Origin: Tetragonia tetragonoides
Lineage: Eukaryota; Streptophyta; Magnoliopsida; Caryophyllales; Aizoaceae
Assembly (NCBI GenBank): GCA_038025085.1
Contig: CM076147.1
Coordinates: 37,548,766-37,612,765, forward strand
Length of the DNA stretch: 64,000 nt
Direction: 5' to 3'
The position numbers and the translations under genes are program-made. This document shows, piece after piece, positions 24,848 to 37,100 of the stretch (positions within the stretch are counted from its first letter, which is position 1; each line of letters starts with the position of its first letter). The notes beneath the pieces were generated by a model that was given only the letters and a program-made list of their open reading frames with translations, made no database searches and was not told the origin of the DNA.

Positions 24848-25445
24848 TGATGTATATTAATGGGAAGATTAGAGCAAACAAAGTGTTTATTAATAAATAT
24901 AAGCTGTAGATACAAACACCTACACGCCATGCCTTTATATAGGCAACAACTTCCTAATTCAGTTATGGAAACTATTCCTAATCTAATTCAAACCGCCTAA
25001 CAGTTTCCTACACGGTTTAGGATACTTAGAGGACAATTCAAATTGATCTAAACTCTCCTAATGAGCTGTAAACTCTCCTAAATTAATCAGCTACACACGC
25101 CTAAGACTAGTCAAGTCAAGAAACATGTTTTTCAACATTGTTTTTGCTTTGAACAGAATAACGTGCATTACTGGCCTCCTAATACACAATAATGTGTTTA
25201 TTAACTGAATTGAAATGCAAACATAATTAAAATACACGGATTAACAACAATAAACTAAGATAAATACATGCAAGCTAATTCCGTGCATAATTAGCTCATG
25301 TTCTTGCTCCATTGGTCTTTAATCTGCCACTTCAACCTCAACCCATGTCAATATGTTAACAAAAGGTTGATTGATCATTTTGGGTATTCCAAGGAGATCA
25401 CCTCTAAGCTCTTCAACCTGTAAGATCAAGGATGCTCCCGCATCA
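24848..25445 (-). repeat. Single LTR of the Ty3/Gypsy element, 598 bp
   Basis: Bounded by TGATG and CATCA, a perfect 5-bp inverted repeat. The PBS lies 5 bp beyond one edge and a polypurine tract (AAAAAAAAGGGGAGAA on the minus strand) abuts the other. Only one LTR is present, shared by gag-side and integrase-side coding blocks. A TATATAAA box (minus, 24,941-24,934) marks the likely U3/R promoter. Confidence 0.85.
24934..24941 (-). promoter_or_regulatory. LTR TATA box
   Basis: TATATAAA on the minus strand within the LTR, about 90 bp before its downstream edge and in the right direction to transcribe gag. Confidence 0.6.
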
Positions 25446-26487
25446 TTCTCCCCTTTTTTTTGAAGAATTTGCCCTCAAATTGTCATCATCTAAGTAAGGA
25501 GATAAATCACCAACATTAAAGGTAGCACTAACACCTCCATACTCATCTGGTAGCTCAATCTTGTAGGCAGTCTCTCCATATCTTTCAAGCACTTTGAAAG
25601 GACCATCAGCCCGAAGCATCAATTTGTTTTTGCACCTTGTTGGAAACCTTTCCTTTCTAAGATCTAGCCATAACGAGATCACCTTGTTTGAATTCTGGTT
25701 GCTTGCCATTCTTGTTAGCATTGTCTCTATACTTGGCATTGGCTGTCTCAATTTGCCTCCTCACTTGATCATGTAGCTTCTTAAAAGCTTCTAATCGTGC
25801 CTTTGCCTCAAAATTCAGCAACTCAATCTTTGGAATAGGAATCAAGTCCACTGGCATGTAAGGATTAACTCCATAGACAATCTCGAAAGGAGCTTTACCT
25901 GTAGTTCTAGATGGACTCCGATTGTAGGAAAACTCGGCGTGAGCTAGCTTTAGATCCCAATCCTTTGTTGTTTTGCTCACTAGGCCACGCAACAATGTAC
26001 CCAAGGTTTGATTTGTTACCTCGGTTTGACCATCAGTTTGAGGATGATGAGAGGTACTAAATAACAACTTAGTCCCCAACAATCTCCACAATGTCTTCCA
26101 GAAATAGCTGAGAAACTTCACATCTCTATCGGACACAATACTCTTTGGAACCTCATGAAAACGGACAATTTCTTTAAAGTACAAATCAACAACATGGGAT
26201 GCATCGTCGGTGTTATGGCATGGTATGAAATGAGCCATCTTAGAGAACCGATCAACAACCACCATAATAGAATCCTTACCTCGTTGAGTGCGAGGAAAAC
26301 CAAGGATGAAGTCCATGCTAACTCCTTCCCACAGCTGTTCGGGAATAGGTAAGGGAATATAAAGTCCCTTATGGAAGAAACTCTTGGCCTTTTGACATGT
26401 AGCACATCGATTTACTACACCTTGAACATCTTTGATCATCTTTGGCCAATAAAATTGTTCTTGAAGTATCTCAAGTGTCTTGTTCAT
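25443..26487 (-). pseudogene. Retroelement integrase, frameshifted
   Basis: Starts in the zinc finger (CATCQKAKS carries the CXXC pair; the His pair lies just upstream near 26,515, beside a stop). The catalytic triad is visible: D in SMDFILGFP, D in VSDRDVKF, E in DGQTEVTNQT. The C-terminal GPY/F-like block ADGPFKVLERYGETAYKIEL lies in a second frame (25,751-25,443), ending at the polypurine tract. Integrase inserts the element cDNA. One frameshift near 25,660 disrupts this copy. Confidence 0.85.
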
Positions 26488-27830
26488 ACCAAAGTGCCCC
26501 GCTAATCATCCAGAATGTACCTCAGTACAAGTAAGTCTCTCATAGAACACAAAGGAACACACAAACGATTATTCTTAAACAAATAACCATCATAAGCAGA
26601 ATAAGAACCATGTGCGCTCTTCTTACACTCCTCTAGGATTTCAGCGAAGTCTTTGTCTACTTTATAGTGCTCTTTGATAAATTCAAAGCCTAAGAGCTTA
26701 TGTTCAAGCACTACAAGAATAGAATGACGCCTCGAAAGAGCATTAGCAACCACATTAGATTTACCATCTTTGTGCTTTGTAGAGAACGTAAAAGTTTGCA
26801 AATAAGCCACCCATTTAGCATGTCTTGGGTTGAGTTTTCTTTGCCCATGTAGATACTTCAATGCCTCATGATCAGAATATAGCACAAAGGGTTTTGGACG
26901 CAAATAATGTTCTCATTGCTCCAAAGATCTCACAATAGCATAAAACTCCTTGTCATATGTGGAATAATTGAGCCTCGAATCACCCAACTTCTCACTAAAG
27001 AAAGCATTAGGGCGTTTGTCTTGGATCAAAACAGCACCAATTCCCACACCACTAGCATCACATTCTACTTGAAACAACTTCTCAAAACAAGGAACTGCTA
27101 ATATAGGAGCATTACACAATTTGTCTTTTAGAGTTTCAAACGCTTTATGAGCCAATTTAGTCCACACAAACTCATCTCTCTTCATCAATTCAGTTATAGG
27201 TGCAGCTAGTGTGCTAAAATTGCGTATGAACCTTCTATAGAATGAAGCTAACCCATGGAAGCTACGTACATCATGAACGTTTTTAGGAGCTGACCATGTT
27301 TCAATTGCTTCCACTTTGCTAGGATCAACCCGAATACCATCAAATACCAGATACTATGTACCCAAGGAATAAAACACTATCAATCATGAAGGAACACTTC
27401 TCAAGCTTTCCATAGAGTTTCACTTCCCGAAGCTTATCAAATAACAACTTCAAATGCTGCATATGATCTTCTTTCGTTTTGCTGTAGATAAGAAAGTCAT
27501 CTAGGTACACAACAACAAACGAATCAATAAAAGGTCTCAATACCTCATGCATCAGACGCATGAAAGAACTAGGAGCATTACAAAGACCAAATGGCATCAC
27601 AATCCACTCATATAGCCCAAACTTGGTATTGAACGTTGTTTTCCACTCATCACCTTCTCTAATTCTCATTTGATGGTAACTACTACGCAAATCAATCTTA
27701 GAGAAAACTTGAGCACCATGTAAATCATCCAGAAGGTCATCAAGCCGTGGCATAGGAAAACGGTATTTGATTGTGATGTTGTTAACCGCTCTACTATCCA
27801 CACACATTCTCCAGGTCCCATCTTTCTTAG
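25446..27830 (-). mobile_element. Ty3/Gypsy fragment B: RT, RNase H, integrase, polypurine tract
   Basis: The 3' half of the element, placed upstream of the LTR on the minus strand. Order: RT from 27,830, RNase H, integrase zinc finger, DDE core, GPY/F-like C-terminus, then the polypurine tract at 25,446-25,461. The first ~280 bp (27,830-27,546) overlap in sequence the end of fragment A (22,744-22,465) at roughly 95% identity by eye. Together with the shared LTR this is a circularly permuted element. No chromodomain is visible. Clade is uncertain, perhaps CRM-like. Confidence 0.85.
26502..27807 (-). pseudogene. Retroelement reverse transcriptase and RNase H, disrupted
   Basis: RT (27,807-27,340) shows [33 protein letters not shown] and the catalytic YLDDFLIYS. 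RNase H (27,314-26,502) shows [43 protein letters not shown] and [10 protein letters not shown]. Stops separate the three open pieces (27,807-27,340; 27,314-26,913; 26,903-26,502). Not functional as read. Confidence 0.85.
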
Positions 27831-27915
27831 ACTACTAGGTTTAGGAATTTATTTACTGATTTTCTGATTTAAATAGCTAATTAAAAGTAATTAAAACTAT
27901 ATGAATAATTCTTAT

Positions 27916-29147
<1,232 letters not shown>

Positions 29148-29407
29148 TTCATATATACAACACTGTAATTAAACTCCTCAAAATTGATAAATAAAATTTA
29201 TGAAAGTCCCATAATAATAAATTATTATTATTATGGCTTTAATTGAATAAATCGAATCCTTGAATGAATATAAATACGATTTAATCTCTGAAACTATTTA
29301 TAAATCATTTATAAATTAACATAATAGTTATAAAAAATATTAGGGTATCACACTCCGTATCTAACTAATTAAAAAAAGATTGAGTACCTAATAGTACTTC
29401 ATAAAAC

Positions 29408-29560
29408 TTCTAAAAGACGGTCTTTTCGTAACTTTTGGTGAGACGTGGGTCACTTTTCAATGAAATAAGGATCGCTGCTTATTATAAGTGACCACTACAT
29501 TTCTAAAAAGTGACCCCGACCGATTTTTTATAAGTTATTTTCACACCAAACTTGTTGGTA
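29408..29560. repeat. Dispersed ~150-bp 'gtgaccc' repeat, copy 1
   Basis: Begins 'aaagacggtcttttcgtaac' and carries 'gagacgtgggtcacttttc', 'atgaaataagg', 'aagtgacc' and a 3' 'cacaccaaacttgt'. Related copies lie at 12,480-12,645 (inverted), 47,040-47,185, 47,565-47,695 (inverted), 47,775-47,850 (partial) and 48,445-48,598. No transposase and no certain target duplication. Confidence 0.6.
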
Positions 29561-29587
29561 GTACTTGTATCTCACTAAGTGACTCAG

Positions 29588-29785
29588 TCAAACAATTAAA
29601 TGATCCCAAACAACTAATTTTGACCACAAAAAGCTCTTTACCAAACTAGACATATTCTGGTTAAGCTTAAGCAATAGCACAACTTGAGTTGAATCTGACT
29701 CAAATTGAACTTTCGTCCATCCCTGTGAGATGGAGTTAACTTTTTCCAATCCCTCATGTTTGAATGCATGATTGCTTCCCATCAA
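29588..29785 (-). pseudogene. RNase H-like fragment
   Basis: The minus-strand frame reads ...GWTKVQFESDSTQVVLLL..., which resembles the W-x-K/V-x-x-E-S-D-S-x-x-V-V core of the plant RVT_3/RNase H-like domain found in LINE-related and host proteins. Only this small part survives, with no conserved neighbours. Low certainty. Confidence 0.4.
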
Positions 29786-30024
29786 AGAAAGTTTTAATGC
29801 TTGGGTGATTACTAATGACTAGCATAACTATTGATGACCAAGTAATTAACAACAAAATGTTCCTTTAATGCTCATTACAAGTGGCGTGTTTAGTTTCTCA
29901 AATAAATGTGACAAAATTTGAGTATTTTAATTAATACTCCCTCCGTTTTATAATATAAGGCATATTTTGATTTTATTTTTGTTGGGTTTTTCTAATATGT
30001 GCCTTTGGGGCACATGATTAGAAA

Positions 30025-30569
30025 TAGAGGTGATCATTTGCGGACTCGGACTGGACACGGGCCGGGCTTTTGATGAAAAAGTTATCCAACGGACCTAAAA
30101 TTTGTTGCCCTTGTCCACCCATCAGGGCCGAAAATTGTTGCCATGGCCCGCCCTATTAACGGGCCGGGTTTGCCCATGGGCTAATGGGATTTTTAAAAAA
30201 TTATTTTCTAATTAAATTTTAAGAGTTTTTCTTTGTTTGCGATAAATAATTTTACTATTAGTATGCATCCTAACCCCAAAATCAAAGGTAATACTCCACA
30301 TAATCATGATTTTTAATATTTTCTCATACGAAATAAGTCTTAACAACACACAAACAAAAAAAAATTGCTCACAATTTTTTAAGTAAAAGATATTAAACGG
30401 GCCGGGCGGGGGGGGGGGGGGGGGGGAGGGGCTATTTTGTGTTGTCCTTGTCCGCCGGGCTAAGCCCGCCCATCGAATAATTTTTTTCCAAAAACCTTGT
30501 CCATACCCACCCAAATTACGGGCTGGGAGGGGCGGGTTTTTCGGACAGTCCCGTCCACGATCAGCTCTA
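30025..30569. mobile_element. Non-autonomous hAT-type element with CGGGC-word array
   Basis: Ends TAGAGGTGATCATT and the inverse ...GATCAGCTCTA. Flanks ATTAGAAA (30,017-30,024) and ATTAGAAG (30,570-30,577) match at 7 of 8 positions. Subterminal regions are rich in degenerate 'cgggccggg' words around an AT-rich middle, and a run of G (about 30,409-30,427) is included. No transposase. Confidence 0.8.
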
Positions 30570-30721
30570 ATTAGAAGCAGTTATTAGGAAAGTGCTTTAA
30601 ATATTAAACAGCTAATTAATTTGTGTTCCCACTGATAATTACATTATACCAAGACTACCCCTAACTGACCCCTCTATCATTAATTCACCAACTCTTTCTC
30701 TCTCCTTCCCCACAAAGGGTC

Positions 30722-30895
30722 TGTTCGGCTATAGTTAGCTGTAGTTGTAGTTGTAGTTTTAGTTGTTTTATTAGTGGTTAGTTGTTCAACTAGTTATTAG
30801 TTGTCTATAGTGGTACATAGCTGTCAACTATTTTCTCCACTGACTGTTCGGTAAAGCTAGCTGTCGAGTTAGCTGATGAATATAAAATTACATAA
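30722..30895. mobile_element. Partial copy of the GGCTATGTTTGG MITE
   Basis: Starts 'gtctgttcggctatagttagctg' and contains repeated 'gtagttgta' and 'ttagttg' words as in 20,641-20,921. A second 'ctgttcggtaaagctagctgt' word near 30,845 may be an internal repeat. The right end is missing. Confidence 0.45.
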
Positions 30896-31257
30896 AAGGA
30901 CATATGCATATTTTCTTATTTTTCTATTTATTTATTTATATTATTATTATCATTATTAGGATATGACTCCACTCTATATAGGCTTGTATACGTAGTCATA
31001 TTATTTGCACATAATTACTCTAGGAGATTCCTTAGGGGATAGTTTCCTTCTTTTATGGGTAATTGCTTCCTTATTTATCTTTTTCTTGTTATTTTTGAGA
31101 AAAATATCTCTACCTAGTTGTATTCTCTGTATATAAGGGATTTACCAAAATAATGTAGGTTAAGCCTTTTCCTTCTAAGACAAATTCAGACAACTCGGTA
31201 AACAATATCCAAAACTAAAACAAAAAACTAAAAACAAAACCATGGAATTATTAATGG
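30896..31257. other. LTR-like leader sequence, no gene
   Basis: Contains 'gtatataagggatttacc' followed by 'ccttttccttctaagac', which resembles the TATA and R region of a copia-type LTR. No partner LTR or matching ends were found, so it is only a suggestion. Confidence 0.25.
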
Positions 31258-31327
31258 CTAATATCGTAGAAAAAAAAAATCAACAATACAAATGTCACGT
31301 TTATTATCTAATAAGCTAGTTGCGTCG

Positions 31328-31980
31328 TCATCTAGCATTCCACAAAGATGCAGCAATAAGGTTACGAATATTTTTCGTTTTCCCGGACCTTGGTCCTTCT
31401 TGATTTGTGCGAGTAGCTTCCGAAAGCTCGTCATATGGTACAAAATTAGGATTTCGATCTAACACTTCAAATACGGGATCAGTAGATGAGTTGATCCGAA
31501 TATAGTTATGAAGTGCAAAGGTTGCCACGATAATCCTTATTTGCGTGTCAACACTGAATTGAGGCATATTCCTAAGTATTTTCCATCTTTGCTTCAACAC
31601 TCCAAAAGACCTCTCCATGCAACTTCGAAGGGAGGAATGTGCACGATTGAAAGCATCTTTAGCATTTTTTGGAGGTTGATTTTGAAATTGTGATTGATGA
31701 TATCTCAGTTTTGAATATGGTACCAAAAACCCGTATCTCTCTGGATATCCTTTATCCACCAAATAGTACCTACCTGAATACAATATAAAAAAATGATTTT
31801 CACAACAAATAATTAATAGTAACAAATTAAGAAGTATAAAAACTATACCTTCTGGCGTCTTAGGAAACTTCAATGCCGGAGTTTCAAGTGCATGAAGAAA
31901 AACACGAGTATTATGTGCGTCCCAACCCGCTGACACAAAGGTAAAACACATATCAAAATCGAAACATTCTTTCTCATCAC
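31328..31980 (-). pseudogene. PIF/Harbinger (HARBI1-like) transposase, 3' portion
   Basis: Two exons on the minus strand: about 31,980-31,849 and 31,773-31,328, joined by a GT-AG intron (31,848-31,774). The joined reading passes through FDFDMCFTFVSAGWDAHNTR, PALKFPKTPEG and RYYLVDKGYPERYGFL, then the ERSFGVLKQRWKIL block that holds the catalytic Glu, ending in LWNAR. This matches plant HARBI1-like nucleases, whose DDE domain cuts and inserts Harbinger elements. The N-terminal third, with the first catalytic Asp and the DNA-binding partner ORF, is absent. No flanking inverted ends are seen. Probably a dead remnant. Confidence 0.8.
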
Positions 31981-32171
31981 TAATTCACTAACATCACAAT
32001 AAAAATAGAGCAAAATAGCAACTTATTTCTAGGATGGTCATCTTCTAGGAACGAAATGCATAACACAACTTGCCTATATACAATGAATCGAGAAGGTCTG
32101 TTTTACTGATAAGATGTTACATTATATGCTATATATGTTTAGCAAAATATATAAATAAAAAAAAACAAAGA

Positions 32172-32262
32172 TGTCACGGTCTAGTGGTTATGACGAGTTG
32201 ACGATTGAGAGTCTGAGATGCTGGCTCGGTACATTAGGGCTGAGGTTTGAATCCCCATGTAT
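32172..32262 (+). repeat. tRNA-derived SINE-like sequence
   Basis: Box A-like GGTCTAGTGGTTA (32,178-32,190) and box B AGGTTTGAATCCCC (32,243-32,256). The spacing is wider than in a tRNA. It lies just upstream of the PLAT pseudogene. Confidence 0.55.
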
Positions 32263-32425
32263 AGTAAGTTTATCTTGCATGCATATGTACTACTGGCCTT
32301 GATCGATGCCTCGTATGTTGATTTTGCATGGATCGGAATTAATAATGTTTTGTTAAATATATCATCACGATTACTAATTAGTAATGTTTTATTTTGCATG
32401 CATTTATATATGCTACTACGTACAG

Positions 32426-32872
32426 CAAAACTGTGTGCACACAGTGTATCTGAAAACCGGGACAGTGAACAAGGCAGGAACAAATTAAACGCGAATGTGC
32501 GACTAAAACTGTACGACATGGAAGGAAACTCCGTGGAAGTGGAAGAGCTGTCGGCTTGGGGGTTAATGGGTAAAGGCTATGACTACTACGAGAATGGTCA
32601 TCTGGACGTTTTTGCGGTGAGAGGAGATTGTTTGGCATCAAGGCCATGCAAAATAGAGTTAAGCCATGACAATGTATGTAGATTACCTTAAAGTCACCTC
32701 AACCGGTCCTCTACAGCAGTTCTGCTACCAGCATAAATTCAACATTAACCAGTGGCTTGCCATTGATGAACCCCCTTACCACCTTGTTGTCACTAAGGGC
32801 ACCTGCCCCTTTGTTGCTGCTGGTTCCACTAATACTACTGCTACTCTTCTCCCTCGTCGTCGTCACCCATGA
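32426..32872 (+). pseudogene. PLAT-domain protein pseudogene with two frameshifts
   Basis: Three consecutive segments match the plant PLAT/LH2 stress protein family (PLAT1-like). Segment 1 (32,426-~32,485) reads QNCVHTVYLKTGTVNKAGTN. Segment 2 (~32,490-32,670), shifted by one frame, reads LKLYDMEGNSVEVEELSAWG, then YDYYENGHLDVFAVRGDCL. Segment 3 (~32,675-32,872), back in the first frame, reads VDYLKVTSTGPLQQFCYQHK and INQWLAIDEPPYHL before TGA. An acceptor-like TACAG precedes segment 1, where the family normally has an intron after a signal-peptide exon, but no such exon is visible upstream. Two indels and the missing first exon indicate a pseudogene. The intact family is secretory or ER-located and stress-induced. 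Confidence 0.75.
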
Positions 32873-33299
32873 CCATCATGATTCATGACCAACTACTGAG
32901 TACGTACTAGTATGTAAGCTAAGCTCAGCTCATTACCATCATATATGAGACTGATGAGTTAGAGATTGAAATAAGCAAACTATTGCACTAGTGTAGCCTT
33001 CCTTCAACTCAAGCATGCTTTTATTAATTTTACATGCATTGTTAGTTCCTAATTAAATATCTAAAAGAATGAAGTACGTACCTTCTTTCTTTCTTTTTTT
33101 TTTTCTTTTTTTTACTTTTTAAAAGGAATCCAGTGCGCGCTTGTAAATCGTCTTATTCTAGCTAGCAGGTGATGACCTAGGCTACAATTTTCTCTTCCTG
33201 CCTGGGCCTAGTTAACATGACTCCAACAGACATGATTAAAATTTGAACGTACGGTACCAACATCATCACTGGCCAAGTGGGAGAGGTCCCTATATATAG

Positions 33300-33539
33300 C
33301 CGGCCCGACTTGACCCGACCCACCAATGGGTCATGGCCCGTTTAGACTTGTAAATGGACGTGTCAAAATGGGTCGGCCCATTTAAAAGTTAGACGAGTCA
33401 TACCGAGTCACAAATGGCCTCCCCACTTATATTTTTTTTAATTAAAAAAAAAACTTTTTAATTTTTAAACGCGCCAAAAAGGGCCGGCCCGATCCGTTCA
33501 CTCACAAATTAAACATGACCAATCCTTTGCCCAGGTCTA
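33300..33539. mobile_element. Partial hAT-type element with GACCCG words
   Basis: The right end CCTTTGCCCAGGTCTA is the inverse of TAGACCTGGGCAAAGG, the terminus seen on related elements here. The interior has 'gacccgacccacc' and 'gggccggcccg' words. The left terminus is lost, and no target duplication can be paired. Confidence 0.5.
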
Positions 33540-34120
33540 ATCACTAAGATAAAACACATGTATGCCTGAAACACAAAATGAAAAAAAATAAAATAAAAAA
33601 GAAGTTTAAAAAAAATGGAGTATTATTATGCCTTGCCAATTCGAAAACTCTACCGTGGCCGGTCTTGCTGCTCGCCTTGGTTGTTGATAAATAGAGTAAT
33701 TGGTTTTTTCTAAAGCTAAATTCCATGTTTTTGTTTTTTGGATTTTTATTTAACAAACTCTGTGATGGATGCTAGATTCCAATGCTCTGTTTCGATACCC
33801 AGAAAATATTATAAACTTTTTTTTTTTTTTGAGTGAAAGACCCATAGTACGGTTACCGATCTTCTATTAACTTTTCTAGATCATGCAACAAAGCAACATT
33901 AGCGTTCAAAAGGAATTAAGACCTATCCCAAAACCGACTACCTACCTCCTACAGTTGCACATATGCAAACTCATGAGCAACACTATTACCTTCACAATTA
34001 ACAAAAGACCAAGACAAACTTCTAAAGGAATCAACTAAGACAAAAGCATCCTCTACAATTAAAAACTTAATATTAGACCCACAAGACAATTTACTTAAAG
34101 CATTGAACACAACTAAGCAG
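33540..34120. other. Intergenic, no gene seen
   Basis: AT-rich sequence with long A and T runs. Short open frames show no recognisable family. It ends at the CACTA target site. Confidence 0.4.
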
Positions 34121-34123
34121 TCA

Positions 34124-37100
34124 CACTACTTAAGCAGGGTCATTTACGACAGCCCACTGAAAACGGGGTAAAAAGCCTGTCGTAATTGCACCTCAACAAG
34201 GACGGGTTGAAGCCCGTCGGCCCATAAATCCTAAAAACCCAATAGAAAGAACGAGAACGAGTGTCCCGTCGTGAAATTTTTGGACAAGCCGCAGTTTAGT
34301 AATTTTCTCTTCTTTTCTTCTTCGCACTCCATTCTCCTTCCAATTCCTCTCGCTCTCCTCTGTCCTCCTCTCTCCCTCATAGTCACAAATGTGCCTCATC
34401 ACTCTCATTTCTCCATTAACACTGAGAACGAAACCAGAGGAGAGAGAGAATGAAGCACGAAGGAGGCAAACACTCTGGTTCGCGCGATTCAATTTTCTCT
34501 CGAGTTTTGGGCTCCAATTTAGGTAATCCAATTAATTTCTTGCCTAATTCTCTCTGTTTTCATCTAGGTTTTAACCAAAACCTAGAAATTCGATTTCAGC
34601 GTTTCAATTCAGTCCTTTCGATTTTCTCTCTCTCCACAAACTCGCCATCATCAAACTACTTTGCATGCATTCGCTTCATCAAATTTACAAATTTCAACTA
34701 GTTCGTATAATTCCATTTCCTCTCGATCGATTTCCGCTTGAATTTACAGCTTTTCTACTTTTGATTTTCTCTCTCCTTAAATTTGATGAATGCATATATT
34801 TTGTTTGAGATTAGTTCGGATTCATGTGTTTTTAGGTTCCTCGCGATTTGCTGTTAGGTTTTTTAAGTATGTTTCTGGATTATGATGTTTGAATGAGTTT
34901 ATTTAGTGTTTGATCTTGAGGTTTGAAGCTAATTTTACAAATTAGGGTATAACCTTCGCAATTTTGTTGTGTTGTTCAGATTTCTGTTTACTTCTTGCGA
35001 TTTCATTGGCCAATTAATAGATTATGCAACGCATGTCCAAATGATGCCAAATTAAAAGCAAGTAGGGTTTGATTTGTTGATTATGATTTCGAATCAATTG
35101 GTATTAGGTTTAGCCTTGGTATTGAGAGCGAGTATACTATTTTATCCTAATTTTGAAGTGATTTAGGTTTATTTTTTGGTTCTATTGCTGAAGTACTGTT
35201 TTTGCTCTTAATTTTGGTGAAACTGTCTCTCTCGTGCTCTGACTAGTTGTTTAAATTTTGGTTGCTTGCTTCTCGGAGTTGAATTTGCATCAATCTAACA
35301 AACTAGTTGATATTGATGTTGTGTTTTCTTTCACTGCTTCAGGAAATAACCTTCGGTGTCCTGTCACCAGTGTGTGTCCGCAATGCATGTGACGGTGAGC
35401 TAGCTTCAATTTTTATGACCATGAAGAGTTATGGATTCTTTGTTGTCAATGGATGTTTTTCACTCTTCTTGAGATAATGTTATTCTCCTAGTCCTAATAC
35501 TTCTAGTGTATATCAAACTACATTGTTGCTGCACTACAGAATTTAATTACATAGAGTGATCTATAGAAGATATAGTGTGATCTATTGAAAGAAACTGAAT
35601 TGCGTATAGTGATCTATAGAAGAAACTAAACTGCATGGAATTTGGCTAGGGTAAACTGTTTTGTTTTGTTGTGTTAATATCAACTGTTATAAGCTTGATT
35701 CAGCTATGAAATGAATGTTTTCTTTGGAGTTGTATGTTGCACTGACCCTGGAGTGAAGTACAATATATACTCTTACTTCTGCTATTACTTCTAGTAGTTT
35801 TGCTTCAGCTTTGCAAGTGTTGTCAACCTGTCAACCTGAAATTATTTCGTTCTGAGAGGTAGAAATAAGTGCAAGCTTAACATGTATCCTCTGTCTTCTG
35901 TAGTTCTGTGAAATAAACTTTAATGTGGCTGTTCTTGAAATAATATTTCTAATGTCAGTAGCTGAATGTTCTCCTCTAACATCAGTTCCCTTACAGCAAG
36001 CTTAACATGCATGTTTTGAAAATACTTCAATGAATGCCAATCATACGTGATTTTAGTGGCATAAACAGGTAAATAGTGACTGATGAGGATGGATATTTGT
36101 CCGCTTTGCTTTATTTCCTTTTTTCAGTGATGCATTTGAGCAAATGGAATTCTGAATTTTTCAGCCTAAAGGACAGACTTTTTCATTGTAAGAACAGAAG
36201 TTCTTTGACCCTGCCACATCGATTTGTTTACTTTGTTCACAAGATCTATCACCTCACAATTTTGACTATTGCTTTGAAGAAATGAAACCCTAGAACGACA
36301 GCGTTGAAGGACGTGAGAGAAAATCGAACAAAATGGAGCGATATCTAGTGCCAACTGAGCCATCTTCAACAAACCCTAAGCTGATTCGGTAATATTTTCA
36401 TAATTTCAATGCCTTGCTTTACTTTGTTTTACTTTTTATTGTTGGTTTTAATTAACAGTAGTGGATCTCATGAAATGGAGATGTTATTTTTTGACTGAAG
36501 GCCTCGTTGGAAGAGGACTGCTGTAGAATTGAATGGTCGAATAGAATCGAAATACCGTCATGACTTGACTGGATTGTTAATTCAGTCTTACTCCCAGGTA
36601 CCTCATTGTAAACATGTAAATTTCTGATTGTATAACAAGAAGCGTAACATAGAAATTAACCAGCAATTAGATTAGATTGGTAGTTTTTTACCTCTTTGTG
36701 CTGCAATAATTTGCATGTTAGTACTAGCTGTTGCGCCATGAATAGAAATTCACAGAAATTTGATTACGGACTGTGGGTGTCATATATCTAACACAAGTAC
36801 GTCAACAGGCATTCATGACGTATTTCATTGTGACATACTTAGTGTGCTTTTATGTATGATGTATTCGCCCATGTTTGTCAGTGCAACTAATTCAGTTTGT
36901 GATCAAATCCTTGTAGATGAACCGCGTTTTGACATTTGCAGACTTGGAACTTCAGGGGCCCTTTAGAAGGTTTTCATTTTTCCTAGCTATGTGACACAAC
37001 TCAAGTCTTGCATATTTTGAACTTGTGATGGATGATGCTTTGCTAGTATTTCGCTTAGTATAGAGTATGATATTTAATGTCCCTTTTTGAATACAAGAAG

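Noticed and set aside
32257..32425. N-terminal part of a 144-codon frame upstream of the PLAT match
   Set aside because: The reading before 32,426 has no similarity, overlaps SINE-like DNA and lacks a signal peptide; it is a chance frame extension.
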